A stretch of DNA of 64,000 nucleotides, from positions 1 through 64,000 of the forward strand of contig SVFM01000013.1 in NCBI GenBank assembly GCA_015056865.1, written 5' to 3'. This document shows positions 46,732-55,359 of the stretch, piece by piece. Each line of letters opens with the position of its first letter. The stretch's first letter is position 1. The translations under genes were made by a program, and so were the position numbers. A model generated the notes under the pieces. It was not told the origin of the DNA, did no database searches, and was given only the letters and a program-made list of their open reading frames with translations. This DNA is from Lachnospiraceae bacterium. Lineage in GTDB: Bacteria > Bacillota > Clostridia > Lachnospirales > Lachnospiraceae.

Positions 46732-48972
46732 GTGAGAACAATTTTGAATTTCAACGCAAAATGGGCTTTTACCAAAATGGCTGACCAAGTGCCTGCAGAA
46801 ATGCCCACCAAGTGGGACTGGGTAAATCTGCCCCATACTTGGAATGCTATCGATGGACAAGACGGTGGTAACGACTATTACCGTGGTACCTGCTACTATG
46901 CAAAAACACTGGACAAGATGGATCTGCCCACAGCAGACAGATACTATCTGGAGATTAACGGCGCAAACTCTTCTGCAGATGTATATGTTAACGGCAAACA
47001 TCTGGCCCATCATGACGGCGGCTACTCCATCTGGAGGGTAGATATTACCGATGCCCTCCAGCGCGATAACCTGTTTGTCATCGCAGTGGACAACGCCCCT
47101 AATGACAAAGTGTACCCTCAGGTTGCAGACTTTACCTTCTACGGCGGCCTGTACCGTAACGTAAATATTATTTGTGTAAATGAGTCCCACTTTGATCTGG
47201 AATATTACGGAGGACCCGGCATTGCTGTTACCCCTCAGATTTGCGACAATGATGCCAAGATCATAATCAATACCTACATCACAAACCACAAACCCGGGCA
47301 AAAGGTAGCTTATACCATCACTGATGCAGAGGGAAACCTGGTTGCATCTGCAACCGCTGATACAGAAGTAGAACTGGAGATTCAGAATGTACATCTCTGG
47401 CACGGCAGAAAAGATCCTTATCTTTACACTGCGAAAGCAGAACTTACCGAAAATGGAACCGTACTGGATACAGTTTGTGCCAGATTTGGCTGCCGTACCT
47501 ACAAAGTAGATCCCGAAAACGGCTTTATCTTAAACGGTGAAGAATATCCTCTGCGGGGCGTATCCCGCCACCAGGACAGATGGGGTATTGGCAACGCCCT
47601 GCTGCCGGAGCATCACAAGGAAGATATTGAGTTAATCTATGAAGTAGGCGCTACCACCATTCGTCTGGCTCACTATCAGCATGATCAGTACTTCTATGAT
47701 CTGTGCGATGAGTATGGAATGGTAATCTGGGCAGAGATTCCCTACATCTCCCAGCACATGCCTACCGCCAGAGAAAACACCATTTCCCAGATGACCGAAC
47801 TGATCACTCAGAACTATAACCATACGTCCATCGTTGTGTGGGGCCTTTCCAATGAAATTACAATGAAGGACGATAAAGACCCGGATCTGTTGGAAAACCA
47901 CAGAATCCTGAACGACCTGTGCCATAAGATGGATCCGACCCGTCCTACTACCATTGCAGCAGTTTCTCCCTGCCCCATCGACAGCCCCTATATCCAGATC
48001 CCGGATCTGGTATCCTACAACCACTACTTTGGCTGGTACGGCGGCGACACTACTATGAATGGCCCCTGGTTTGACAACTTCCACAAGCGCTGGCCCAACA
48101 TTCCCATCGGCTGCTCCGAGTATGGCTGCGAGGCACTGAACTGGCACACCTCCAACCCTGTACAGGGAGATTACACCGAAGAGTATCAGGCCTACTACCA
48201 TGAGGAATTGATCAAGCAGCTCTTTACCAGAAAATACATGTGGGCAACCCACGTTTGGAACATGTTTGACTTTGGTGCAGACGCACGAAGCGAAGGCGGC
48301 GAGAACGGTCAGAACCACAAGGGTCTGGTTACCATGGACCGCAAATACAAGAAGGATTCCTTCTACGCCTACAAGGCATGGCTCTCCGATGATCCCTTTG
48401 TACACCTGTGCGGTAAGCGCTACGTTGACCGCGTGGAGGATGTGACCAAGGTTACCGTATACTCCAACCTTCCCGAGGTTGAACTCTTTGCAGGCGGCGT
48501 AAGCCAGGGCAAAAAGACTGCGGAAGATCACTTCTTCTACTTTGATGTGCCCAACGCAGGAGAAACCATTCTGGTGGCAGTTGCCGGTGACTGCAAGGAT
48601 GAGAGCAAAATCCGCAAGGTGGAAGTGTTTAACGAAGATTACCGTCTGAAGGAAAAGAATGCCATCCTGAACTGGTTCGATATTACCGAAATAGAAGGAC
48701 ACTTCTCCCTCAACGACAAAATTGGCGATATCTTTGCCACCGTGCAGGGCAAGATGGTGATGCTGGACCTTATGGGCAAACTGCTTCCCCAGAAGGGCGA
48801 CAAGGTTATGGGCGGCTTTGAAATGAACGATGCTATGATGCAGATGATGGGCGGCTTTACCGTACTGCGTCTCTCCGGCATGATCGGCACCATGGGCATC
48901 AACCTTTCCAAGGAGGACCTGCTGGATCTGAACGCGAGACTCAATAAGATCAAAAAACCTAAGAAGAAATAA
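46732..48972 (+). CDS. GH2 glycoside hydrolase, beta-galactosidase-like
   Basis: 746 residues. The GH2 sugar-binding domain (YRGTCYYAKTL, GANSSADVYVNGK), Ig-like domain and TIM barrel are present. Acid/base Glu in VVWGLSNEIT (~375) and nucleophile in IPIGCSEYGCEA (~462). A C-terminal extension of about 150 residues includes a basic tail. No signal peptide. The start is a GTG: the in-frame codon after AAGGAGG; the nearby ATG is out of frame and stops at once. It is monocistronic, between tRNA-Pro and a terminator. It could be a galactosidase or glucuronidase; the fold alone does not decide. Confidence 0.88.
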   Translation: MRTILNFNAKWAFTKMADQVPAEMPTKWDWVNLPHTWNAIDGQDGGNDYYRGTCYYAKTLDKMDLPTADRYYLEINGANSSADVYVNGKHLAHHDGGYSIWRVDITDALQRDNLFVIAVDNAPNDKVYPQVADFTFYGGLYRNVNIICVNESHFDLEYYGGPGIAVTPQICDNDAKIIINTYITNHKPGQKVAYTITDAEGNLVASATADTEVELEIQNVHLWHGRKDPYLYTAKAELTENGTVLDTVCARFGCRTYKVDPENGFILNGEEYPLRGVSRHQDRWGIGNALLPEHHKEDIELIYEVGATTIRLAHYQHDQYFYDLCDEYGMVIWAEIPYISQHMPTARENTISQMTELITQNYNHTSIVVWGLSNEITMKDDKDPDLLENHRILNDLCHKMDPTRPTTIAAVSPCPIDSPYIQIPDLVSYNHYFGWYGGDTTMNGPWFDNFHKRWPNIPIGCSEYGCEALNWHTSNPVQGDYTEEYQAYYHEELIKQLFTRKYMWATHVWNMFDFGADARSEGGENGQNHKGLVTMDRKYKKDSFYAYKAWLSDDPFVHLCGKRYVDRVEDVTKVTVYSNLPEVELFAGGVSQGKKTAEDHFFYFDVPNAGETILVAVAGDCKDESKIRKVEVFNEDYRLKEKNAILNWFDITEIEGHFSLNDKIGDIFATVQGKMVMLDLMGKLLPQKGDKVMGGFEMNDAMMQMMGGFTVLRLSGMIGTMGINLSKEDLLDLNARLNKIKKPKKK

Positions 48973-48994
48973 ATATTTTTAACAGTTCTTGACA

Positions 48995-49026
48995 GAGGCT
49001 GCCGCAAAAACGGTGGCCTCTTTTTC
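48995..49026 (+). terminator. Terminator of the GH2 gene
   Basis: GAGGC-CCG pairs with CGG-GCCTC around a CAAAAA loop, then TTTTTCTT. Confidence 0.85.
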
Positions 49027-49072
49027 TTCAGGATATTCCGTCAGTTATCATATGTAAAACACCAACTAATAT

Positions 49073-49101
49073 TTGACGAAACAAGTATTGGGCGTTAAAA
49101 T
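49073..49101 (+). promoter_or_regulatory. DUF554 gene promoter
   Basis: TTGACG (49073-49078), a 17-base spacer and TAAAAT (49096-49101), 43 bases before the start. Confidence 0.7.
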
Positions 49102-49144
49102 AATTGTTGTGAGTATTTACGACATAATCACGGAGGATGGAGCA

Positions 49145-49825
49145 ATGTTAGGCGTATGGGCTAATGTAGGCGCAGTGATCGCAGGTTCTCTGATCGGAAT
49201 TCTGCTGAAAAAGGGAATGCCTGAAAAAATTTCAAGAGCCATGACAACAGCTGTAGCACTGGCAGTTCTTTACATAGGTATCGATGGTATGCTAAGCGGC
49301 CAGAATACTCTGGTTCTGGTGCTCTCCATGGTCATCGGTGGGCTGATCGGCAATTTCTTAGATCTGGACCGTCACCTAGAGAATGTAGGCAAAAGGATCG
49401 AAAATAAATTTCAAAAAGGCGGCGGCAATGGCTCCCTGGCCGAGGGCTTTGTCAGCGCCACCCTGCTTTTTTGCGTGGGCGCCATGACCATTGTAGGCGC
49501 ACTTCAATCTGGACTTTCCGGCGATCATGAGATGCAGTTTACCAAAGCCATTTTGGACTTTATTTCCTCCATTGTACTGGCCTCCGCTCTAGGCGTCGGT
49601 GTTATACTGGCATCTATCTCTGTGCTGTTACTGCAGGGTTCTATTGTGCTGTTAGCTCAAGTGGCTGCTCCTTTTTTAACGGATTACGTGATAGGCGAGA
49701 TGACCTGCGTGGGCTCCGTGCTGATCTTTGCTCTGGCTCTTAACATGTTGGGTATCACCAGGATCAAACTGATGAATTTTGTCCCGGCTATCTTTATACC
49801 CATTTTACTGTGTAGGTTTATGTAA
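49145..49825 (+). CDS. DUF554 membrane protein
   Basis: 226 residues with six to seven membrane helices. It begins MLGVWANVGAVIAGSLIGILL with the Asn-x-Gly and Gly-rich helix characteristic of DUF554 (YdfK-like) proteins, and ALQSGLSGDHEM in the middle is also conserved in the family. Function unknown; related proteins are annotated as possible transporters. The ATG at 49145 follows GGAGGATGGAG; the frame opens upstream at 49073 inside the promoter. Single gene with its own terminator. Confidence 0.85.
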   Translation: MLGVWANVGAVIAGSLIGILLKKGMPEKISRAMTTAVALAVLYIGIDGMLSGQNTLVLVLSMVIGGLIGNFLDLDRHLENVGKRIENKFQKGGGNGSLAEGFVSATLLFCVGAMTIVGALQSGLSGDHEMQFTKAILDFISSIVLASALGVGVILASISVLLLQGSIVLLAQVAAPFLTDYVIGEMTCVGSVLIFALALNMLGITRIKLMNFVPAIFIPILLCRFM

Positions 49826-49851
49826 GTTTAAAGGAAATATAATCATTTTGA

Positions 49852-49881
49852 AACGGGGCAGGTGATCTGCCCCGTCTTTTA
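49852..49881 (+). terminator. Terminator of the DUF554 gene
   Basis: ACGGGGCA (49853-49860) pairs with TGCCCCGT (49868-49875), then CTTTTAT. It separates the gene from the convergent esterase gene. Confidence 0.85.
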
Positions 49882-49894
49882 TATGGATATCTAA

Positions 49895-50704
49895 CTAACA
49901 CACAAACCCAAACAGTCTGTTCAACCATTTGATGCTCCATTCCACCCAACGAGCATTATACGGATTGTAGGTACCCACCTCTCTGGTACAGGTAGACATA
50001 CCATGAGCACCATCAGGAAATACGTGGAGCTCGAAAGGTACTTTGGCTGCAGACAAAGCCGCTGCCATTTTTAGACTGTTTTCCACCGGCACACAATCAT
50101 CCGAGGCTGTATGCCACAAGAAAGCAGGCGGTGTCTGTGCATCCACGTGCTGATCCAAGCCAAACCATTCATAGTCCGGGCTGCCTTTGTCGGCACCGCT
50201 GACTGTCTCAATAGATCCTACATGTGCATATTCATCAGCGGTGATGACCGGGTAGCACAAGACCATAGCATCCGGCCTGATATGCTCGTCTCTGTCAAAT
50301 GCTTTTAAAAATCTTTCTTCATTAAACAAAGTTCCCATAGAACCTGCCAGATGACCGCCAGCTGAAAATCCGCATACCACCACCTTATCCGGATCCACAT
50401 TCCACTTTCTGGCATTCTTTCTCACATGCGCCACCGTGGCTGCCAATTGACACAAAGGGCGCAGGTCTCTGGCCTGCTCTCCCAATGCATAATAGAGAAT
50501 AAACGCATTATAGCCTGCCCCATAGTAGGCTCTGGCCGCCGGCTCCGCCTCTCTGTCCGACAACATGCCATATCCTCCGCCCGGGCAGACAATAACTGTG
50601 GGGTGTTTGTAAGGATCCCTGGCATCACTTTCATGGTTGTCATGTATAATTGCTGTAACTCTGCAATCCTCCGTTCCCTCCGGAGCAAAATCAAACACCT
50701 TCAT
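49895..50704 (-). CDS. Alpha/beta hydrolase, carbohydrate esterase-like
   Basis: 269 residues. An HPTVIVCPGGGYGMLSDRE oxyanion-type segment, the nucleophile elbow GFSAGGHLAG (~120), the Asp in HTASDDCVPVENS (~205) and the His in PDGAHGMS (~238) complete a Ser-Asp-His triad. The family includes acetylxylan and feruloyl esterases of gut anaerobes, here without a signal peptide and so cytoplasmic. The ATG at 50704 follows AAAGGG; the GTG at 50752 overlaps the upstream gene and lacks a site. It follows DUF4432 in what looks like one transcript. Confidence 0.88.
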   Translation of the reverse strand: MKVFDFAPEGTEDCRVTAIIHDNHESDARDPYKHPTVIVCPGGGYGMLSDREAEPAARAYYGAGYNAFILYYALGEQARDLRPLCQLAATVAHVRKNARKWNVDPDKVVVCGFSAGGHLAGSMGTLFNEERFLKAFDRDEHIRPDAMVLCYPVITADEYAHVGSIETVSGADKGSPDYEWFGLDQHVDAQTPPAFLWHTASDDCVPVENSLKMAAALSAAKVPFELHVFPDGAHGMSTCTREVGTYNPYNARWVEWSIKWLNRLFGFVC

Positions 50705-50727
50705 TACGTATCCCTTTCCGGCAACTC

Positions 50728-51729
50728 TTATTGGCTGGTATATTTCTTCCACCGTTCAATGCCGTCTATCAGTTCAATCGCTACCTGATACTGTACCGCC
50801 TCATCAGGCTTCAGGAAAGTAAGATTCCCTTCCTCACGCATCTGTGCCCTGCCGTCGGGATGACTGTTGCCGGGCTCCAGACCCATCACATATTCCCTTT
50901 CACCCATCATCTTCCACTGGGTAAAGAAGGGCAGATTCTTCGCATCGTAGCGGATCATCAGTCCTGCGTTTACTTCCGGATTGAAAATTCCCGCTTTGCC
51001 TTCCCCTGCAAATTTATGATAAAAGCACTGCTCTTCGTAGCATGCTTGAGGCGCAGGAATCTCCTGCCAGTGGTCGATCCCTTTTGCCGCCTCCTCCGTT
51101 CTGGGAGCAACATCCACGGAAGGAATGTACAGCTGTGCCTTTTCACTGAGCAGCGGATAGCCCATGTTCATATGATACAGGATCAGTGCAGGCACTGTCT
51201 TGTCCCCGCAATTGGTGATCTTATCTGTGATCGTGATCTTATTCTCCTTCAGGCTGCAGCAGATATGGCGGTGCATAGTCAATTTATCGCCGAAAAAAGC
51301 CTCCTCGGGAACTACTGCCTTAATATGCAGACTGTCCTCTTCTTCCACCCAGTAAATGTGCTCAGCCGGCTGGTTGCCGATAGAGCCGTGGAGGGGGAAC
51401 TGCTCTCCCTCATCCTCGCAGGGGTTACCTACTGCCCGCAGTCCGCAGGTGGTCAAAAATCCCGCCGTAAAGGACTTCAGGAACCCCGCATCCTTGTCAT
51501 CATAATAGGCCGGAGCTACATAGCCGGTGGGTGAGAAATAACCCATATTGATCCCCTTAAAGCTTAGTCTGGAAATGTCTGCGCCGCGATCTGCCGACAC
51601 CGTAAACTCCAATCCTTTGCCGTTTTTTACTTGGAAAAGGCGCATTCCGTCGCCCTTACCTCCTACCAAGCGGTGCTCCTCCACACCGTAAATCTGACTG
51701 TCATGTCCAATATACTTGTTTCTTGCCAT
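50728..51729 (-). CDS. DUF4432 aldose-1-epimerase-like protein
   Basis: 333 residues of the galactose-mutarotase-like beta-sandwich fold. VSADRGADISRLSFKG, FPLHGSIGNQPAEHI (~113, His) and YHMNMGYPLLSE (~186, His) match DUF4432, which resembles aldose-1-epimerases. Predicted to bind or epimerise a sugar; no activity is established. It is 36 bp after the MATE gene and 23 bp before the esterase, so a small sugar-related operon is plausible. Confidence 0.86.
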   Translation of the reverse strand: MARNKYIGHDSQIYGVEEHRLVGGKGDGMRLFQVKNGKGLEFTVSADRGADISRLSFKGINMGYFSPTGYVAPAYYDDKDAGFLKSFTAGFLTTCGLRAVGNPCEDEGEQFPLHGSIGNQPAEHIYWVEEEDSLHIKAVVPEEAFFGDKLTMHRHICCSLKENKITITDKITNCGDKTVPALILYHMNMGYPLLSEKAQLYIPSVDVAPRTEEAAKGIDHWQEIPAPQACYEEQCFYHKFAGEGKAGIFNPEVNAGLMIRYDAKNLPFFTQWKMMGEREYVMGLEPGNSHPDGRAQMREEGNLTFLKPDEAVQYQVAIELIDGIERWKKYTSQ

Positions 51730-51765
51730 ACTTCTTACCCCTTCTTTATGATATTTTTATTAAGT

Positions 51766-53151
51766 TTAAGCATTCTGCTTGCCGTTCAACTCCCCGGTAG
51801 CCTTGATCTTCTTAATCCACTTTCCACTCCGCAGCCGGATCACGCACCACACTGCCTTCAGCACTTGATCGATCTTTAGAACAAAATAGATCCAAAAAGC
51901 CGGCAAATGCAATACCAGGCCTGCAAGCACGCCCAATGGTATGGAAGCAACCCAGAGAAATATATTATCCGCCAGCATCAGCACCTTGGTGTCTCCGCCG
52001 CCCCGCAGTACTCCCTTAGTCATGATACTGTTGGTAGCCTGAAAGACAATGATAATACTGATAGATAACATCAGTTGCCAGGCAATGGCCTGTGTCTCAG
52101 GTGTCAGATTATAAGCTTTGATAATCGGTCCGCTGATCAGCAGTACAATTCCTGCAGCCACCAGACCAAACAAAATTCCAAGGCCTAAAAAGGCATAACC
52201 CTGCCTGTGAGCCTTTTCCCGGTCCCCCTCACCCAAGGTATAGCCGGTCACGATAGCTCCGGCCTGGGAGGATCCTTGGATCATCACGGAACTAAGCTGC
52301 TGAGTCACCGCCGTTACCGCATTGGCAGCCACAAAGCTCTCTCCTAGGCGACCAATGACCATGGCCACAGAATTGTTGCCCAGAGCCAGAATTCCGTCGC
52401 TGACCAGCACGGGAATACTGATGCGGATGTATTCTCTCCACAGACTCCCCACCCGGCTAAACAGATCCTTGATCCGATAACCGATCTCTTTGTCTTTCAA
52501 TATGAGATAACCGCAAATTACCGCAAATTCAAAAATACGAGCGATCAACGTACCCAGAGCCGCGCCGGCGGTCTCCATTCGGGGTGCACCAAATTTACCA
52601 AAAATAAATATGTAATTGGCTCCCACATTGATGAAGAAAGCCGCTATGGAGGTATACAGCGGAATTCTAACCTGGCCCACGTTGCGCAGCACAATGGTAC
52701 TGGTCAGGGACAGTCCAAGCAGAAAATAGGTTGCCACAGACCACTTCAGATATTCTATGCCGTATCCGATGATTGCCTCCTCATCCGTGTAGATCAGCAT
52801 GATCTGCCTTGGCAGAAATATAGTTGCCACACAAAACAAAGCCGACATGGCCAGACAAAGCCGCAACATGATGGTAATGGTATCTTTCAGAGACCTTATT
52901 TCCTTCATTCCATAATAACGGGCCACCAGCACAGATGCTCCCATACCAATACCCATACAAAATATGTGAAAAATATTGATAAACTGGTTTGCCAAGGACA
53001 CTGCCGAAAGCTGGGTTTCACCCACCACACCAATCATAATGGTATCCATCATATTCACTCCGGTGGTGATCAGCCCCTGCAATGCAATGGGTATGGCAAT
53101 GCGCGCCACAGACAAATAAAATGATTTATCCTTCACGTACAACTTCTGCAT
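51766..53151 (-). CDS. MATE-family efflux transporter
   Basis: 461 residues with twelve membrane helices, a Na+- or H+-coupled drug/metabolite exporter. The N-terminal FYLSVARIAIPIALQGLITTG and GVVGETQLSAVSLANQF, repeated in the second half as GRLGESFVAANAVTAVTQQ, are the paired MatE motifs. The ATG at 53151 follows GAGGAG at a rather long 11 bases; the GTG at 53181 has no site. First gene of the unit with DUF4432 and the esterase; the substrate is unknown. Confidence 0.92.
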   Translation of the reverse strand: MQKLYVKDKSFYLSVARIAIPIALQGLITTGVNMMDTIMIGVVGETQLSAVSLANQFINIFHIFCMGIGMGASVLVARYYGMKEIRSLKDTITIMLRLCLAMSALFCVATIFLPRQIMLIYTDEEAIIGYGIEYLKWSVATYFLLGLSLTSTIVLRNVGQVRIPLYTSIAAFFINVGANYIFIFGKFGAPRMETAGAALGTLIARIFEFAVICGYLILKDKEIGYRIKDLFSRVGSLWREYIRISIPVLVSDGILALGNNSVAMVIGRLGESFVAANAVTAVTQQLSSVMIQGSSQAGAIVTGYTLGEGDREKAHRQGYAFLGLGILFGLVAAGIVLLISGPIIKAYNLTPETQAIAWQLMLSISIIIVFQATNSIMTKGVLRGGGDTKVLMLADNIFLWVASIPLGVLAGLVLHLPAFWIYFVLKIDQVLKAVWCVIRLRSGKWIKKIKATGELNGKQNA

Positions 53152-53194
53152 CTCTCTATTGTCTCCTCGGTAGGTCTTCACTTTATTGTCTTAT

Positions 53195-53223
53195 ATTTTA
53201 ACTCTTTTTCAGCGAATCTGCAA
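53195..53223 (-). promoter_or_regulatory. MATE gene promoter
   Basis: Minus strand TTGCAG (53218-53223), a 17-base spacer and TAAAAT (53195-53200), 44 bases before the start. Confidence 0.7.
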
Positions 53224-53454
53224 GTAAACCATGATACAGACAGATAAATAAGTCGCATAGAACAAGGCTTTTCAACCTCTACTGCGTAGCCTTCTTCCAT
53301 AATCCAGGTTTCTGAAAAGTCATTTTTGCCTTTTTTCTCCCAATTCCCTTTTGTGTTCCCGGGTATATGTTAGGGTAAGCTAATGTAGATTTATTCATCA
53401 GGAGACATAAAATGAGGCCCCATCCTTTCTGGTGGACCCTCACCGATATTCAAT
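53224..53454. other. Gene-free AT-rich stretch
   Basis: No supported gene. A 40-codon plus-strand frame (53412-53534) follows AGGAG but runs into the opposite-strand gene and resembles nothing I know. This is the left part of the gene-poor island that reaches tRNA-Gly(CCC). Confidence 0.4.
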
Positions 53455-53775
53455 TCATTCTGCCAACTCTGTGGGCTTACCCTGCTTCTTGCGATTTACA
53501 AGCCACCAAATCCCCCAACCAACGCCACACATAAACAGCATAAAACCAGTAAAAATAGCTAAAAACAGATATCCAAGACCGTCCCAATCATTACTGCTTT
53601 TACCCATGCAATAAAAAATAATTGCAGCGATTGAAAGTACGATAACAGGCAACAACCGAATAGCTTTGCTCTTGACCTTGAAACAGAGCAAAAGCTGAAC
53701 TGGTAAAAGCACAATGATAGAAAAAATCAAAATAAATGTAGCGAGGTTTATGTCACCGATCCAAACATCAAACAT
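53455..53775 (-). CDS. Small membrane protein of unknown function
   Basis: 106 residues with three hydrophobic segments (about 10-32, 40-58 and 68-92), then NRKKQGKPTELAE as a charged tail. Perfect AAGGAGGGAT before the ATG shows that it is expressed. I recognise no family. It is AT-rich compared with its neighbours and lies in the island between MATE and tRNA-Gly(CCC), which suggests acquired DNA. Confidence 0.65.
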   Translation of the reverse strand: MFDVWIGDINLATFILIFSIIVLLPVQLLLCFKVKSKAIRLLPVIVLSIAAIIFYCMGKSSNDWDGLGYLFLAIFTGFMLFMCGVGWGIWWLVNRKKQGKPTELAE

Positions 53776-54036
53776 ACTTGTATCCCTCCTTAATATTATT
53801 TGCCTTTACTTATATAGACACTGATAATTTCAAAAAGTTACATTTTAATTATATTTTACATTATTTTTCAGCACATATCAACGCATAAAAAGTGTCCACT
53901 ACTGGTGAGCACTTCGAAAAGCTACGTTTTGTAGATTTATTCTAGGGATTGTATCTTTATACATACGATTTTATCCGCAACACGGAAAAGAATTGGGACT
54001 ATTTTTTATATTGACCCTCAACATCTTTTGTGGTAA
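53776..54036. other. Non-coding stretch, possibly degraded gene
   Basis: No intact ORF. Read in the frame of the downstream remnant it is open from an in-frame stop near 53942 to the TAA at 54034-54036, consistent with decay of a longer gene, but nothing is identifiable. Confidence 0.35.
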
Positions 54037-54306
54037 TTTGTTGTCAACAATAAGATTTTTTTAAGTACAAAACTTCTATCAATTGTAAACAATACAGAAC
54101 TGAATAACGAAGAAAAAGCCGTTCAGCTTCAAGGGTATCTGGTTCAAACAGAAATAATGCCCCACATGCATGCAATTGAAGTTGAAAATGACCGTAGATT
54201 TTTACTAAATACGTATTATGACCAACTCAACTATATTGGAAAAAGTAAGGCTATTGAGCAGTTAGAAATGCTTACTAAAATACCTGCATACACCAAAGAA
54301 TTGTAA
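54037..54306 (+). pseudogene. Remnant of a gene of unknown function (no start)
   Basis: 90 codons are open to a TAA at 54304-54306, giving a coding-like sequence (for example NNTELNNEEKAVQLQGYLVQ and FLLNTYYDQLNYIGKSKAIE). There is no start codon with a ribosome site, and an in-frame stop directly precedes it. The composition is AT-rich and helical. It is most likely the 3' part of a decayed gene; I do not recognise the family. An internal ATG at about 54151 could give a 52-residue peptide but lacks a Shine-Dalgarno. Confidence 0.5.
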
Positions 54307-54435
54307 TTCCAATTTGATTATTGCCCTGAGGAATACCCAAAAAATATTGAACCATGACAATACAATATGCTTAATTGGGCGGCCGATAGAGCGGCTATGT
54401 ACCCGTTCCGAGTCTTGCGGAAGGGGGAAATGCTT

Positions 54436-54516
54436 ATGAGTACATACGAGGAGTTTATGATAATTCTGACCGTAGGTCTTTTGATTGTTGCTATTTTAAA
54501 TCTAAAAAATAAGTAA
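54436..54516 (+). CDS. Type I holin-like toxin (Hol_Tox/TxpA-like)
   Basis: 26 residues: MSTYEEF, then one hydrophobic helix (about 8-22) and NLKNK. This is the form of putative holin-like toxins of Firmicute type I toxin-antitoxin systems, short peptides that insert in the membrane when not silenced. AAGGGGGA lies 8 bases before this ATG; the ATG at 54430 is too close to the site. The 5' leader (about 54381-54430) is rich in short complementary words, as expected for a translationally restrained toxin mRNA. An antisense RNA gene overlaps its 3' end. Family assignment is by recognition. Confidence 0.82.
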   Translation: MSTYEEFMIILTVGLLIVAILNLKNK

Positions 54517-54614
54517 ACCGCCCTGCTCTCTGGTAAAGAATAGGCGGTTTACTTAGTAATCCATAATATTCGCCGGGACGGGAAGCCTTAACCTTCCTTA
54601 TCGGCTGTCTTGTT
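54503..54614 (-). ncRNA. Antisense antitoxin RNA (predicted)
   Basis: A consensus promoter (54621-54649) starts minus-strand transcription near 54614. The hairpin AAGTAAACCGCC/GGCGGTTTACTT (54511-54522 with 54543-54554) followed by ATTTTTTAG ends it near 54503. The RNA of about 110 nt is complementary to the last bases of the toxin ORF and about 100 nt of its 3' region, the layout of RatA with TxpA. It should duplex with the toxin mRNA and promote its decay. Confidence 0.75.
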
Positions 54615-54620
54615 AAGTAT

Positions 54621-54649
54621 ATTATATGTCATATATAAAAATATTTCAA
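54621..54649 (-). promoter_or_regulatory. Antitoxin RNA promoter
   Basis: Minus strand TTGAAA (54644-54649), a 17-base spacer and TATAAT (54621-54626). No ORF lies downstream on this strand, which supports a non-coding product. Confidence 0.82.
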
Positions 54650-54824
54650 CTAATATTTGGTTAAAAAGGGGCCATGCGTCAACGAATAGGAACTATTTTC
54701 TTTATATCATTGGCAGAGATAATTGGAAATCACTACTTCTTGATTTGTCATGACAAATTTCATGACAAAAAATGATACAAAATCCACTTTTTTATCACAA
54801 TTACGAATTGTATTTCAGACATAC

Positions 54825-54880
54825 AAAAAGGCCTAAAAACGTTGATTTTAAGCAGTTTTTAACGTATTTTCGGCCTTTTT
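54825..54880 (-). terminator. Terminator of tRNA-Gly(CCC)
   Basis: AAAAAGGCC (54825-54833) pairs with GGCCTTTTT (54872-54880), with an inner AACGTT/TAACGT stem. On the minus strand it ends in TTTTT, 8 bases past the tRNA. Confidence 0.75.
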
Positions 54881-54887
54881 CATTGAC

Positions 54888-54958
54888 AGCAGATAACGGG
54901 AATCGAACCCGCCTCTCCAGCTTGGGAAGCTAGCATTCTACCGATGAACTATATCTGC
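54888..54958 (-). tRNA. tRNA-Gly (CCC anticodon)
   Basis: 71 nt. Acceptor GCAGATA/TATCTGC closes, the anticodon loop TTCCCAA gives CCC, and the T-arm GCGGGTTCGATTCCCGT is intact. No CCA is encoded. The gene-poor island begins right past its 3' end, a usual place for integrated elements. Confidence 0.94.
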
Positions 54959-54970
54959 GCTACAACTTGT

Positions 54971-54998
54971 ATTTTAACATATTTAAGAAAGATTGCAA
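54971..54998 (-). promoter_or_regulatory. tRNA-Gly(CCC) promoter
   Basis: Minus strand TTGCAA (54993-54998), a 16-base spacer and TAAAAT (54971-54976), just after the end of the microcompartment operon. Confidence 0.6.
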
Positions 54999-55011
54999 CC
55001 TTTTTTTCCGC

Positions 55012-55359
55012 TTACAACAGATGTACAGGTAATTCCTCAGTCAAATGACATGCCTGGCTGCCTGTAGCCTCCTGCTCCAAAAGCTTCTCAGCCTGAGGGC
55101 TAAGACTTGCGATCACATTCGCAGTCACAGCCGCCTTAGGTGCTGCTGTTTTTGTTGTTGCAGCCTTGGATGTTGTCTTCTTAGCTGATGTTGTCTTTGC
55201 TGTGGTAGTTTTTGTACCTGTTGTCTTGGATGCTGCAGGCTTCTTAGCCTGTGCTACAGGTTCTGCTGTAGCGGCCTCTACCACTGCTGTTTCAGCTACG
55301 GGTTTTGTCTCTACATTTGCTTTTGTTGCTCTTTTAATACTTCCTGCTCCTACTGACAT
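55012..55359 (-). CDS. Low-complexity Lys/Thr/Ala-rich protein, putative ParA partner
   Basis: 115 residues. After MSVGAGSIKRATKANVETKP comes an Ala/Val/Glu stretch and then a Lys/Thr/Ala repeat region (about 38-77, with KTTTAKTTSAKKTTSKAATT), predicted disordered and strongly basic. The last ~35 residues (SPQAEKLLEQEATGS onward) look helical and acidic. The composition resembles histone-H1-like or adaptor proteins. Its ATG overlaps the end of the ParA gene by 10 bases and both close the microcompartment operon. By position it would be the ParA cargo adaptor, analogous to carboxysome McdB, but no homology is visible and the C-terminal Trp of McdB is missing. Confidence 0.7.
   Translation of the reverse strand: MSVGAGSIKRATKANVETKPVAETAVVEAATAEPVAQAKKPAASKTTGTKTTTAKTTSAKKTTSKAATTKTAAPKAAVTANVIASLSPQAEKLLEQEATGSQACHLTEELPVHLL

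Noticed and set aside
53412..53534. 40-codon plus-strand frame after AGGAG
   Set aside because: Good ribosome site but no recognisable product, and most of it overlaps the opposite-strand membrane gene; noted only as a possible relic.
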